Assembly: GCF_004296405.1 (NCBI RefSeq)
Contig: NZ_PSRR01000006.1
Coordinates: 1 to 64,000, forward strand
DNA length: 64,000 nucleotides
Reading direction: 5' to 3'
Origin: Bradyrhizobium sp. Leo170
Lineage (GTDB): Bacteria; Pseudomonadota; Alphaproteobacteria; Rhizobiales; Xanthobacteraceae
Part shown: one piece after another, positions 18,717 to 27,653 of the stretch
How the letters are laid out: the number at the start of each line of letters is the position of its first letter
Position numbering within the stretch: the first letter of the stretch is position 1
Notes under the pieces: model-generated
Database searches by the model: none
Seen by the model: the letters and a program-made list of their open reading frames with translations, nothing else
Told to the model about the DNA's origin: nothing
Position numbers and translations under genes: made by a program

Positions 18717-19486
18717 GCAAACTCGTCCGCTACTCGGTTGCCGACGGTATTGCCGAGATCGTGCTGGATCGCCCGCCGGTCAACGCGCTGAGCCTGTCCC
18801 TGATCGATGCGCTGCTGGCCGCATTGCAGACAGCCAAGGACGATGCAGCCGTGCGCGCCGTGATCATCGGCAGTGCTCACAAGGTATTTTGTGCCGGACT
18901 CGATCTCGACATCGTGCGCGGCAAGCCGGCGATCGAGACCAAGGGCTTTCTCGAGCGCCTCTACTTCGCCCTCAACGACATCCAGTACCGGATGGGCAAG
19001 CCGACGATTGCGGCTATCGATGGTGCCGCGCGGGCCGGCGGCATGACCATTGCCATATCCTGTGACATGATCATTGCCGGCGACGCTTCGACCTTCGGCT
19101 ATCCGGAGATCGATGTCGGGCTGATACCGGCGCTGCACTTCGTGCATTTGCCGCGGCTGGTCGGAAAGCACCAGGCGTTCGGGCCACTGTTTCTCGGCGA
19201 GCCCTTTGATGCGGCAACCGCGTTCCGCATGGGCCTTTTGAGCGAAGTCGTGCCGAAGGGGACCGCGCTCGATCGCGCCCGCGAGGTCGCCCGAAAGCTC
19301 GCCGCCAAGTCGCCGATCGTGATGAAGATCGGCCGCGATGCCTTCATGCGTGCGGTGGATGCGGACTACCGCCGCGCGATCGAGAACGCGGCCGAGAGTT
19401 TTTCGCTTGTCGCGACGACGGAAGATTGTCAGGAAGGGTTGAACGCGTTCATCGAGAAGCGAACGCCAAACTATCGGGGACGCTGA
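18713..19486 (+). CDS. Enoyl-CoA hydratase/isomerase family protein
   Basis: 257 residues from ATG 18713, overlapping the CoA-transferase stop. Crotonase-fold motifs are visible: oxyanion-hole stretches HKVFCAGLDLDIV and GAARAGGMTIAISCDM, and the acidic active-site region FGYPEIDVGLIPAL. It hydrates or isomerises an enoyl-CoA. The stop codon overlaps the next start by one base (TGATG). The exact reaction is not readable from sequence. Confidence 0.9.
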   Translation: MSKLVRYSVADGIAEIVLDRPPVNALSLSLIDALLAALQTAKDDAAVRAVIIGSAHKVFCAGLDLDIVRGKPAIETKGFLERLYFALNDIQYRMGKPTIAAIDGAARAGGMTIAISCDMIIAGDASTFGYPEIDVGLIPALHFVHLPRLVGKHQAFGPLFLGEPFDAATAFRMGLLSEVVPKGTALDRAREVARKLAAKSPIVMKIGRDAFMRAVDADYRRAIENAAESFSLVATTEDCQEGLNAFIEKRTPNYRGR

Positions 19487-19941
19487 TGGCTGGACTATAT
19501 TTCGAGGAGTTTGAGGTCGGGCAGGAATTCCATCATGAATTCAGCCGGACCGTGACCGAGATGGACAATACGATGTTCAGTCTGTTGACCATGAACCCGC
19601 AGCCGCTGCATCTCGATGCCCATTTCGCCGAGAAGACCGAATATGGCCAGCGGCTGTTCAACAGCCTCTATACGCTCGGCATCATGATCGGCATGAGCGT
19701 CTATGATACGACGCTCGGTACCACGGTCGGCAATTTGGGCATGACGGATGTGAAGTTTCCCAAGCCGGTGTTTCATGGCGATACGCTGCGGGCGCACACC
19801 AAGATCGTCTCGAAGCGCCCAAGCAAGTCGCGGCCGACCCAGGGGCTCGTGGAATTCGAGCACATCATGACCAACCAGCGCGGCGAGGTGGTGGCGAGCT
19901 GTCGCCGTACGGGGCTGATGCTCTGCAAACCGAAGGCGTGA
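19486..19941 (+). CDS. MaoC-type (R)-specific enoyl-CoA hydratase
   Basis: 151 residues. It is a hot-dog fold hydratase with the MaoC signature region NPQPLHLDAHFAEKTEYGQRLFNSLYTL, in which the Asp and His of the hydratase motif are present, and with KFPKPVFHGDTLRAHTKIV. It overlaps the preceding gene by one base and is four bases before the CitE-like gene. MaoC plus CitE side by side is the arrangement used for hydrating a C5 unsaturated diacyl-CoA (mesaconyl- or itaconyl-type) and cleaving the product. The pair here fits that, but does not prove it. Confidence 0.9.
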   Translation: MAGLYFEEFEVGQEFHHEFSRTVTEMDNTMFSLLTMNPQPLHLDAHFAEKTEYGQRLFNSLYTLGIMIGMSVYDTTLGTTVGNLGMTDVKFPKPVFHGDTLRAHTKIVSKRPSKSRPTQGLVEFEHIMTNQRGEVVASCRRTGLMLCKPKA

Positions 19942-19945
19942 GGCA

Positions 19946-20800
19946 ATGCGATCGTTCCTGTTCGTTCCCGGTGACAGTGTCCGGAAATTCGAAAGCGCGA
20001 AGAAAACGGCCGCCGACGCGCTGATCCTCGATCTCGAAGATTCCATTGCGCCGGAGCAGAAAGTGGCGGCGCGCGGCATCACGCGCGAGATGCTGAATTC
20101 GCGCAATCCCGATCAGAAGATGTATGTCCGCGTCAACGCGCTCGATACCGACATGACGCTAGGCGATCTCGCGGCTATCATGCCGCGGAAACCCGACGGC
20201 GTCGTCCTGCCGAAATGTGCCGGGGCCGCCGACGTCAACAAGCTCGCGCTTTACCTTGATGCGTTCGAGGCGGCATCCGGCATCGCGCAAGGTTCGACGC
20301 GCATCGTGACGGTTGCGACCGAGACGGCGCGCGCGGTGCTGAAACTGCTCGACTTCGAGAATATGAGCCCGCGGCTGTGGGGCATGATGTGGGGCGCCGA
20401 AGACCTCGCCGCCTCGCTCGGGGCCTCGCGCAACCGCACCAACGGCCGCTTTCATAGCCCGTTCTGGCTGGCGCGCGATCTCTGCCTGATCAGCGCGGCC
20501 GCCGCCGGCGTGGTCGCCATCGATACAATCGCGACCGACATCAACGATCTCGAGGCGCTGCGTGAGGAATGCATCACGGCGCGGCAGGATGGTTTCCTGG
20601 CGAAGGCGGTGATCCATCCAAAGCATGTCGACGTCGTCAATGCCGCCTTCATGCCGACCGATGAGGAGATCGCGTGGTCAGAGCGCGTTGTCGCCGCATT
20701 CGCGGGCAATCCGTCCGCCGTGGCGAAGATGGATGGCAAGATGTTGGACAAGCCGCATCTGCGCGCCGCGGAGAAGATTCTGGCGCTGCGGCGGGAATGA
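19946..20800 (+). CDS. HpcH/HpaI-CitE family acyl-CoA lyase
   Basis: 284 residues. It starts with the typical MRSFLFVPGDSVRKFESAKK. It has ALILDLEDSIAPEQK (Asp/Glu near the metal site), VRVNALDTDM, the metal-binding Glu and Asp in TVATETARAV and MMWGAEDLAASLG, and a C-terminal AVIHPKHVDVVNAAF. Such enzymes cleave malyl-, citramalyl- or related 3-hydroxyacyl-CoA into acetyl-CoA plus an oxo-acid, needing Mg2+. It is the last gene of the ABC-transporter operon; a repeat hairpin follows within six bases and may end the transcript. Confidence 0.9.
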   Translation: MRSFLFVPGDSVRKFESAKKTAADALILDLEDSIAPEQKVAARGITREMLNSRNPDQKMYVRVNALDTDMTLGDLAAIMPRKPDGVVLPKCAGAADVNKLALYLDAFEAASGIAQGSTRIVTVATETARAVLKLLDFENMSPRLWGMMWGAEDLAASLGASRNRTNGRFHSPFWLARDLCLISAAAAGVVAIDTIATDINDLEALREECITARQDGFLAKAVIHPKHVDVVNAAFMPTDEEIAWSERVVAAFAGNPSAVAKMDGKMLDKPHLRAAEKILALRRE

Positions 20801-20805
20801 GGTGC

Positions 20806-20886
20806 GTAGAGTGGGCAAAGCGGAGCGTGCCCACCATTTACGGTCGGTGCAAGAAAGGTGGGCACGCTTCGCTTTGCCCACCCTAC
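20806..20886. repeat. Palindromic dispersed repeat (REP-like)
   Basis: Two arms of about 30 bp (20806-20835 and 20857-20886) are near-perfect inverted copies built on GTGGGCAAAGCG and its complement, separated by 21 bp. It lies between convergent genes: the CitE-like lyase ends at 20800 and the CoA-transferase remnant at 20891. Repeats of this wording are frequent in Bradyrhizobium genomes. It may also act as a bidirectional terminator. Confidence 0.75.
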
Positions 20887-20890
20887 AAAT

Positions 20891-22125
20891 CTACGAATCT
20901 GGGTTGATCAGCGCTCGCTCGGCGGCAAGCCGGGCGATCTCGTCCTCCGTAAATCCTGCTTCGCGCAGGATCTCCTCGCCGTGCTCGCCGAGCTGCGGCG
21001 GATGATTGCGGATCGAGGGCGGGGTCTTGCTCCAGGTCGCGGCGGGGCCGGCGACGCGGAGCGTTCCTTCGGTCGGATGCTCGATCGACTGGATCAGCCC
21101 GACCGCGGCGAGATGCGGATCCTCGATCAGGCTGTCGAGATCGTGCAGCGGGGCGTGCGGAATGTCGGCCTCTTCGAACTGGCGCATCCATTCGGCGGTG
21201 CTGCGGGTCTTCATCACCTTTGAAAACCAGTCGTAGACGAAATCATAGTTGCGGGTCCGCGCCGAGATGCCGTTCAGCCGGGGATCGCGATTGGCTTCGT
21301 TCTCCAGGCCGATCTTGCGGAAGAACGCGTTCCACTGCTTGTCGGAATAGACCAGCGCGCAGATATAGCCGTCGCTGGTCTGGTAGGGGCGGCGGTCCGG
21401 CGACAGCAATCGCGAATAGCCGGGCGGGCCGATCGGCGGCTCGAAACTGCGGCCGGCCATGTGGTCGCCGAGCACGAACTGCGCCATGGTCTCGAACATC
21501 GGGATTTCGATCGCCTGGCCTTCGCCGGTGCGGTCGCGATGGATCAAGGCGGCGAGGATCGCATGGATGGCGTTCAGGCCGACGATGCGGTCAGCCATCG
21601 TGGCCGGCGAGTAGCGCGGCTCACCGGTGATCTTGCCGGTCAGTGCCGGCAGCGCCGTCAGTCCCTGGATCAGATCGTCATAGGCCGGCGCCCGGCATAG
21701 GGGCCGGTCTCGCCGAAGCCGTGCAGGCTTGCGTAGACCAGCCGCGGATTAGTCGCGAGCAGATCTTCGGCGCCGAGCTTGAGCCGCGCCATGGCGGCCG
21801 GCCGGACGTTATGAACGAAGACGTCGGCCGTCGATGCCAGGCGTAACAGCGCCTCACGCCCGCCCGGCTTCTTGAGATCGAGCACGATGGAGCGCTTGTT
21901 GCGGTTGCCCTGCAGGTACATCGCGCCCATCCGGGGATGGCGCATCGGCGCGGCATGGCGCATCACGTCGCCATCGGGACTTTCGACCTTGATCACGTCG
22001 GCGCCGTAGTCGCCAAGGATCATGGTCGCGTAGGGCCCCATCATGACGCTGGTGAGGTCGATCACCTTGAAACCGGCGAGGGGACCCGCCGGCTTCGGCG
22101 CACGGTCTTGAGCGCGCCCGGTCAA
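20891..22125 (-). pseudogene. Family III CoA-transferase, frameshifted
   Basis: The N-terminal part (from ATG 22125) reads [20 protein letters not shown], then [21 protein letters not shown], a clear CaiB/BaiF start. It continues to GETGPYAGR and then runs into a stop at 21670. The C-terminal part continues in another frame from just after that point to the stop at 20891, including GEGQAIEIPMFETMAQFVLGD and the expected substrate domain. Loss of one base in the C/G run around 21683-21695 restores a single protein of about 411 residues. It is either a genuine pseudogene or a sequencing error. Its start overlaps the TRAP binding-protein stop by four bases. Confidence 0.85.
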
Positions 22126-23159
22126 CGGCCTGCAGCCAAAGCTTCGGTGAACGCCTTGAACACCTCGGTGCCCGGCTTGCCGCGCTTGTTGATGTCCTTC
22201 ACCCAGTCCTCGGCGACGGCCTTGAAGGCGGTGTCGAACTGTTTCTTGTCGTCAGCGCCGAAGTTTATGACCTTCATGCCCTGCGACTTGATCTTCTCGG
22301 TTGCGGCCTTCTCGCCGTCCTCGAACCGTTTGCAGCCTTCGCGCGTCGTCTGTTCGCCGGCCTCCACCAGCGCCTTGCGCACGTTCTCGGGCAACGAGCG
22401 GAACTTGGCTTCGCCCATCGAATAGGTGAAGATCGCGGTGCCGAAGTTGAGCCCTTCGGTGCCGGATTTCAGGATCTTGCCGAAATCGTAGGAAACCGAG
22501 CTCTGGTAGGAGAAGATCAAGCCGTCGAGCGTGCCGCGGGTAAGCGATTCATAGATTTCGGGCGCCGCCATCCGCACCGGCACGGCGCCGATCGAGCGCG
22601 TCATCAGGTCCATTGCGCCACCGGTGGTGCGGATCTTCAGGCCTTCTAGGTCCTTTGCAGCCTTGATCTCGCGGCTGTTGGCGAGCTGGATCTGATAGGC
22701 GGGCAGTGCGATCGTCACCAGCGGGCGGAGCTGGTTCGGCGCGAATTCCTTGGTTTCGAGGATGCCGCCATTGTGGGAGACCTTGTAGAACGCGATCGAC
22801 CCCTGGCATTCCGTCTCGAAGATGCCGGGCAGCTCGGCGACCGCGGTCAGCGGATATTTGTCCGACGAATAGGACGGCACCACATACGAAACGTCGGCGA
22901 CGCCGGCGACGGTGAGCTGCGCCATGTCCTTGGCCTTGCCGAGCTGCTCGGCAGGGAAGTGTTGGAAGGTGACCTGGCCGTTGGTCATCTTGGTCACGAG
23001 CTCGGAGAACGGTTTGCCGACCAGCTCGTGAATGACATGGCCGTTAGGCAGGCTGTCGGAGAGGCGCAACGTGATTTTTTCTTGAGCGGCGCTTGGAGAC
23101 GTCGCGGCGGCGGCCAGTAGCGCAGCAAGGACGAAGCGTCTCCGCAGACGAACGTTCAT
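22122..23159 (-). CDS. TRAP transporter solute-binding protein (DctP family), copy 1
   Basis: 345 residues. The Sec signal peptide (about 1-25) ends at SPSAAQ. The mature DctP fold shows [21 protein letters not shown], the Arg-containing ligand-clamp region [24 protein letters not shown] and the [15 protein letters not shown] stretch. It binds an organic acid in the periplasm and passes it to the DctQM membrane pair encoded upstream. It is clearly paralogous to the binding protein at 25192-26223. A repeat element lies just before its start, between it and dctM. Confidence 0.92.
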   Translation of the reverse strand: MNVRLRRRFVLAALLAAAATSPSAAQEKITLRLSDSLPNGHVIHELVGKPFSELVTKMTNGQVTFQHFPAEQLGKAKDMAQLTVAGVADVSYVVPSYSSDKYPLTAVAELPGIFETECQGSIAFYKVSHNGGILETKEFAPNQLRPLVTIALPAYQIQLANSREIKAAKDLEGLKIRTTGGAMDLMTRSIGAVPVRMAAPEIYESLTRGTLDGLIFSYQSSVSYDFGKILKSGTEGLNFGTAIFTYSMGEAKFRSLPENVRKALVEAGEQTTREGCKRFEDGEKAATEKIKSQGMKVINFGADDKKQFDTAFKAVAEDWVKDINKRGKPGTEVFKAFTEALAAGR

Positions 23160-23189
23160 TTTGTTTCCTCTCCCTTTTGTTTCTTTACG

Positions 23190-23332
23190 CTAGAGCTTCG
23201 GTTCTGATCGAATCAGAACCGAAGCTCTAGATTCTCGTTTTGACGCGTTTTCTGCGCAGATAAGTCTACGCAATCTGCGTAAACTTGATTGCTATGCGAA
23301 CCGGTGTCCACTTCGCTCGAAAACGCTCTAGT
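23190..23332. repeat. Mosaic palindromic repeat reaching into the end of dctM
   Basis: It begins with a hairpin of two 19-bp arms (23190-23208 and 23212-23230) with a 3-base CGA loop, carrying CTAGAGCTTCGGTTCTGAT. It continues through GACGCGTTTTCTGCGCAGAT and the direct TGCGTA/TACGCA-type arms, and ends with a segment containing CCGGTGTCCACTTCGCTCG and AAAACGCTCTAG. Such segments recur throughout Bradyrhizobium and Rhodopseudomonas chromosomes. The last bases, read on the minus strand, give the TAG stop of the dctM gene. Confidence 0.75.
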
Positions 23333-24617
23333 AGCCCATCTTCATCGGCAGCCACAGGATGATCATCGGCCAGATCACCAGGATCGCGATCGCGATCAGA
23401 TGGGCGATGAAATGCGGCAGGACGCCGTGAAACACCTCGGCGACCGGGCGCCCTGAATAGCGGGCCACCACGAAGCAGTTCAGCCCGACCGGCGGCGTGA
23501 TCATGCCGACCTCGGCGGTGACGATCTTGATGACGCCGAACCAGAGCGGATCGTAGCCGAGTGACTTGATCAGCGGCAGCACGATCGGCACCGTCAACAC
23601 GAGAATCGCGATCTGGTCCATGAAGGAGCCGAGCACGATATAGCCGAACAGGATGATGGTGAGGATCAGCCACGGCGGCACCTGCAGGCCGCCGACCCAG
23701 GCGACCAGGCTCTGCGTCACCTGCGTCAACGTAAAGAAGTAGCCGAAGATCGACGCGCCAAACAGGATCATCGCGATCATGCAGGTGCCATGCGCCGAGC
23801 GCAGCAGCGCGGCCCGCAGGCTCTTCCAGTTGATCTTGCGCTTCCAGAGCGCGAGCACGAAAGCGCCGAAGGCGCCGAGCGCGGAGGCTTCAGTCGGCGT
23901 CGCGACGCCGGTATAGATCACGCCCGTCACCATGCCGAACAAGAGCAGCATCGGGCCGACCACCCGCAGCATCCGGAATTTTTCCGCGAGCGAGACCGAT
24001 GGCGCTGACGGCGCGCGCGACGGATCCTGCCAGGCCAGGAACCACACCGTCGCCATGATGGTGAAGGTGACGAGGATGCCGGGGATTACGCCGCCGATCA
24101 GGAGCGCGCCGATATTCACTTCCGCGAGCAGGCCGTAGATCACCAGCGCCACCGACGGCGGGATCAGCATCGCCAGCGTGCCCGAGATCGCTACCACGCC
24201 GGCCGCCATCCTGGGCTCGTATCCCTGCTTCAGCATCGCCGGTAGGCTGGTCGCCGACAAGGTCGCGGCAGAAGCGGTGCTGGTGCCGCAGATCGCGCCG
24301 AAGCCGGCGCCGGCGAGCGCGGTCGCCATGCCGAGCCCGCCCGGAACCCGTCCGACCCAGGCGGCCGTCGCCTTGAACAGATCGTCGGCGATCCCGCTGA
24401 CGAGCACGAATTCCGCCATCAGCAGGAACATCGGGATGGTGATGAGCTCGTAAGAGGTCACCGCCGATAGGGGCGCGGTCTGCAGGATGCCCGACAGCAT
24501 CGGCATGCCGCCGATCAGATAGAGGCCGAGCACTCCTGAACCGGCCATCGCGAAGCCAACCGGCGTGCCGATCGCGAGCAGCACGAACAGCACGACCATT
24601 GCAAGCGTGAGTATCAT
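23328..24617 (-). CDS. TRAP transporter large permease (DctM family)
   Basis: 429 residues from ATG 24617, overlapping the DctQ stop by four bases. It has 11-12 hydrophobic segments. Family stretches include IGTPVGFAMAGSGVLGLYL, GAGFGAICGTSTASAATLSATSLPAM and IIKIVTAEVGMITPPVGLNCFVV. It is the Na+-coupled transport subunit for an organic acid. It ends in PMKMGY followed by a TAG stop that belongs to the dispersed repeat at 23190-23332, so the original C terminus may have been changed slightly. Confidence 0.93.
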   Translation of the reverse strand: MILTLAMVVLFVLLAIGTPVGFAMAGSGVLGLYLIGGMPMLSGILQTAPLSAVTSYELITIPMFLLMAEFVLVSGIADDLFKATAAWVGRVPGGLGMATALAGAGFGAICGTSTASAATLSATSLPAMLKQGYEPRMAAGVVAISGTLAMLIPPSVALVIYGLLAEVNIGALLIGGVIPGILVTFTIMATVWFLAWQDPSRAPSAPSVSLAEKFRMLRVVGPMLLLFGMVTGVIYTGVATPTEASALGAFGAFVLALWKRKINWKSLRAALLRSAHGTCMIAMILFGASIFGYFFTLTQVTQSLVAWVGGLQVPPWLILTIILFGYIVLGSFMDQIAILVLTVPIVLPLIKSLGYDPLWFGVIKIVTAEVGMITPPVGLNCFVVARYSGRPVAEVFHGVLPHFIAHLIAIAILVIWPMIILWLPMKMGY

Positions 24618-25162
24618 TCGAAGGTCTCCCCCGTGGCATGCGACGACGGCAGCGCGATCAGGGCGCGGCCGGTGGCCAGCGAGAGGAGGTGGCCGATCAG
24701 GTGCAGCGCAAGGCGCAACGTGATCAGCCCGGCCCCGAAAGGAACGAGCGCAATCGACGGCCACATCGGCCACGGAATGGCGCCCGCCATGACGTCGGCT
24801 GACTGGAAGCTGTCGACGGCACGCAGGAAGCCGAGATAGGCGATCAGGGAAAACACGACGATCCCGACGATGCAGGTGACGATCTCGGAGACGCGGATCA
24901 TCGCCGGCGAAAACTTCTGCTGCAGGATATCGACGCTGACATGGGCATGGCTGGCATAGGCTTCCGACAGCACCAGGAAGAAGATGCCTGCCATCAGGTA
25001 GAGCGAGATCAGGTCATAGGCCCAGGAGAAGGGCTTGTTGAACGCGTAGCGCATGATGACATCGCTGAACACGATGATCATGATGGCGAACATGAACGCC
25101 GCCGCCACGGTGGAGGCGATCTTCTCGATCGTCGCTAGCGCCTTCAATATTCCGTCAAGCAA
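24614..25162 (-). CDS. TRAP transporter small permease (DctQ family)
   Basis: 182 residues with four membrane helices. The DctQ motif region FSDVIMRYAFNKPFSWAYDLISLYLM lies between helices 1 and 2. It forms the membrane complex with DctM, whose gene overlaps by four bases. It lies 29 bp downstream of the second binding-protein gene and probably shares its transcript. Confidence 0.92.
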   Translation of the reverse strand: MLDGILKALATIEKIASTVAAAFMFAIMIIVFSDVIMRYAFNKPFSWAYDLISLYLMAGIFFLVLSEAYASHAHVSVDILQQKFSPAMIRVSEIVTCIVGIVVFSLIAYLGFLRAVDSFQSADVMAGAIPWPMWPSIALVPFGAGLITLRLALHLIGHLLSLATGRALIALPSSHATGETFE

Positions 25163-25191
25163 AATTAGCTCCCCCAGTTCACTTGAACAGT

Positions 25192-26223
25192 TTACTTGGC
25201 CGGAATGGCCGCCACCGCCGCGTCAAACTCCTTCAGCGCGTCACTGCCGCGCTTGCCGCGCGCGTCGAGGCCTTCGGACCAGGTCTCGGCGACGCCCTTC
25301 ATCAGGTCCTTGAATTTCGCATTGGCGTCAGGTGACAGCGTCTCGAACTTGACGCCTGTGGCTTCCATCGATTTCTTGGTCTCGTCGTCCGATTTCTGGA
25401 CCTGCTGGCAGGCGGAGGGGATGATTTCCTCGGCGACATCGACCATCGCCTTCTGCACCTCGGGCGAAAGCTTCTTCCAGGCGGTTTCGCTGATCGAATA
25501 GGCGACGATGAAACTGGCAAAGCCCAGTCCATCGGTCGAGTATTTCACGAGCTTGTCGGCACCATAGGCGACCACGCTTTCGAGCGGGAACAACAGCCCG
25601 TCCATGGTGCCCCGCGATAGCGATTCATAGGCATCGGGCGCTGCCATGCGCACCGGCACGGCGCCAATCGCGCGCAGCGTAAGATCCTGCGCGCCGCCGG
25701 TGGAACGCAGCTTCAGGCCGGTGACATCGCCGACATCCTTGACCGGCTGCTTGACGGTGAAAATGCGATATTGCGGCAGGCTGACCGCGAGCAGCAGGCG
25801 GATATTGTTGGCGGTATAATCCTGCTGCGCAATGACACCGTTCCGCGCCAGCTTCCAATAGGCCAGCGTCCCCTGGCAGGAATGCTCGAACGCGCCCGGC
25901 AGCATCGCGACTTCGGACACCGGCATCTTGTCGGAGACATAGGCCGGCGCAACATAGCCGATATCGGCAACACCGGTCTGCGTCAGCTTCAGCATGTCGG
26001 CGGCCTTGCCGAGCTGCTGCGCCGGATAGTGGTCGAAGGTCACCGCGTTGTTGGTGCGCTTCTTGACCTCCTCCATCCAAGGCTCGAGGACGAGCTTGAC
26101 GAGATAGTGGCCCTTCGGAAACGAATCCGCCACCCGCAGGTGAAGCGGTTCGGCGGCCTGCGCCAGAACTGTCGATGCAGCCAAAAAAGCGCAGCCGACA
26201 AGGGTCCGCCCGATCGCGACCAT
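25192..26223 (-). CDS. TRAP transporter solute-binding protein (DctP family), copy 2
   Basis: 343 residues from ATG 26223, with GGGAGGATCT before it. The signal peptide (about 1-25) ends at LAQAAE. The mature protein resembles copy 1 throughout: [44 protein letters not shown] and AYESLSRGTMDGLLF. It is first in a minus-strand operon of binding protein, DctQ, DctM, binding protein copy 1 and CoA-transferase remnant. The promoter must lie in the 188-bp divergent gap shared with the thiolase gene. Confidence 0.92.
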   Translation of the reverse strand: MVAIGRTLVGCAFLAASTVLAQAAEPLHLRVADSFPKGHYLVKLVLEPWMEEVKKRTNNAVTFDHYPAQQLGKAADMLKLTQTGVADIGYVAPAYVSDKMPVSEVAMLPGAFEHSCQGTLAYWKLARNGVIAQQDYTANNIRLLLAVSLPQYRIFTVKQPVKDVGDVTGLKLRSTGGAQDLTLRAIGAVPVRMAAPDAYESLSRGTMDGLLFPLESVVAYGADKLVKYSTDGLGFASFIVAYSISETAWKKLSPEVQKAMVDVAEEIIPSACQQVQKSDDETKKSMEATGVKFETLSPDANAKFKDLMKGVAETWSEGLDARGKRGSDALKEFDAAVAAIPAK

Positions 26224-26411
26224 AGATCCTCCCTGGGACGTATTGTTGTTGGAGGTAGCTGCGCATAAACGAAATTGATCGTCAAGAACGGCGCGCAGGC
26301 TGAAGCCGCGAGGCGCCACAACCGGAGAGCGCGGCTTGCGCGGGCGCGAATTGACTTTGCCGGATGATCGGCTGCAAATGCGCCGAAGCAACATTGTCTG
26401 AGGAACACACC

Positions 26412-27644
26412 ATGGTTGACGCGCTGATCATCGATGCATGCAGGACGCCGCGAGGCATTGGCAAGGCCGGCAAGGGCGCGCTGTCAGGCATTCATCCGCA
26501 GCAGCTCGGCGCCACCGTGCTGCGGGCGCTGGCCGATCGCACCGGCATCGATACCGCTGATGTCGACGACATCATCTGGGGCACCAGTTCCCAGCGCGGC
26601 GCGCAGAGCGGCGATCTCGGCCGCATGTCGGCGCTCGACGCCGGCTATGACGTGAAGGCGAGTGGCGTGACGCTCGATCGCTTCTGCGGGTCCGGCATCA
26701 CCAGCGTCAACATGGCCGCCGCTTCGATCATGTCGGGCTCCGAGGATCTCGTGATCGCCGGCGGCACCGAGGTGATGTCGATGGAAGGCCGGCGCGGCGA
26801 GGGGCCGCTTATGATGGACGCCGGCAATCTTCGCCTGCGCGCAAGGCATCCGCAATCGCACCAGGGCGTTTGCGCCGACGCGGTGGCGACGCTCGAGGGC
26901 ATCATGCGGCAGGATGTCGATGCGGTCGGACTGGAGAGCCAGAAGCGAGCGGCGGCCGCAATCAAGGGCGGCCATTTCGACAAAAGCCTGGTTCCGGTCT
27001 ATCGCGAAGATGGCACGCTCGCGCTCGACAAGGAGGAATATCCGCGGCCGCAGACCACGCTGGAAGGGCTCGCGGCGCTGAAGCCGGCCTTCCCAGCCAT
27101 CGCCGACTACGCGCTCGACGACAAGGGCACGACCTATCGCAAGCTGATCCTGGAAAAATATCCCGATCTCGACATCGACTTTGTCCACCACGCGGGAAAT
27201 TCGTCCGGCGTGGTCGATGGCTCCGCCGCGATCCTGCTGGCGTCGCCCGACTACGCCAGGAAGCACGGACTGAAGCCGCGCGCACGCGTGGTCGCGATGG
27301 CCAATATGGGGGACTCGCCGACCCTGATGCTGAACGCGCCGGTGCCGGCGGCGCGCAAGGTGCTGGCCAAGGCCGGGCTGACGCTTGACGACATCGACCT
27401 GTTCGAGATCAACGAAGCCTTTGCCGTAGTCGCGGAGAAGTTCATCCGCGATCTCAAGCTCGATCGCGAGAAGGTCAACGTCAATGGCGGCGCGATCGCG
27501 CTCGGTCATCCCATCGGCGCCACCGGCTCGATCCTGATCGGTACGCTGCTGGACGAATTGGAGCGGCGCGACCTCAAGCGTGGTCTGGTGACGATGTGTG
27601 CCGCCGGCGGCATGGCGCCCGCGATCATCATCGAGCGGGTGTGA
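26412..27644 (+). CDS. Acetyl-CoA C-acyltransferase (thiolase)
   Basis: 410 residues from ATG 26412. All catalytic landmarks are present: nucleophile Cys92 in DRFCGSGITSVNMA, the NEAFAV motif, His366 in GGAIALGHPIGATG and Cys396 in CAAGGMAP. It cleaves 3-oxoacyl-CoA to acetyl-CoA and a shortened acyl-CoA, or the reverse. It stands divergent from the TRAP operon and ends 9 bp from the convergent histidine kinase gene with no terminator-like hairpin between them. It could finish beta-oxidation for the TRAP substrate. Confidence 0.94.
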   Translation: MVDALIIDACRTPRGIGKAGKGALSGIHPQQLGATVLRALADRTGIDTADVDDIIWGTSSQRGAQSGDLGRMSALDAGYDVKASGVTLDRFCGSGITSVNMAAASIMSGSEDLVIAGGTEVMSMEGRRGEGPLMMDAGNLRLRARHPQSHQGVCADAVATLEGIMRQDVDAVGLESQKRAAAAIKGGHFDKSLVPVYREDGTLALDKEEYPRPQTTLEGLAALKPAFPAIADYALDDKGTTYRKLILEKYPDLDIDFVHHAGNSSGVVDGSAAILLASPDYARKHGLKPRARVVAMANMGDSPTLMLNAPVPAARKVLAKAGLTLDDIDLFEINEAFAVVAEKFIRDLKLDREKVNVNGGAIALGHPIGATGSILIGTLLDELERRDLKRGLVTMCAAGGMAPAIIIERV

Positions 27645-27653
27645 TGGTAGGGT

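Noticed and set aside
23190-23332. Mosaic repeat as an insertion sequence
   Set aside because: It has no transposase frame and no target-site duplication; it matches the style of non-coding dispersed repeats.
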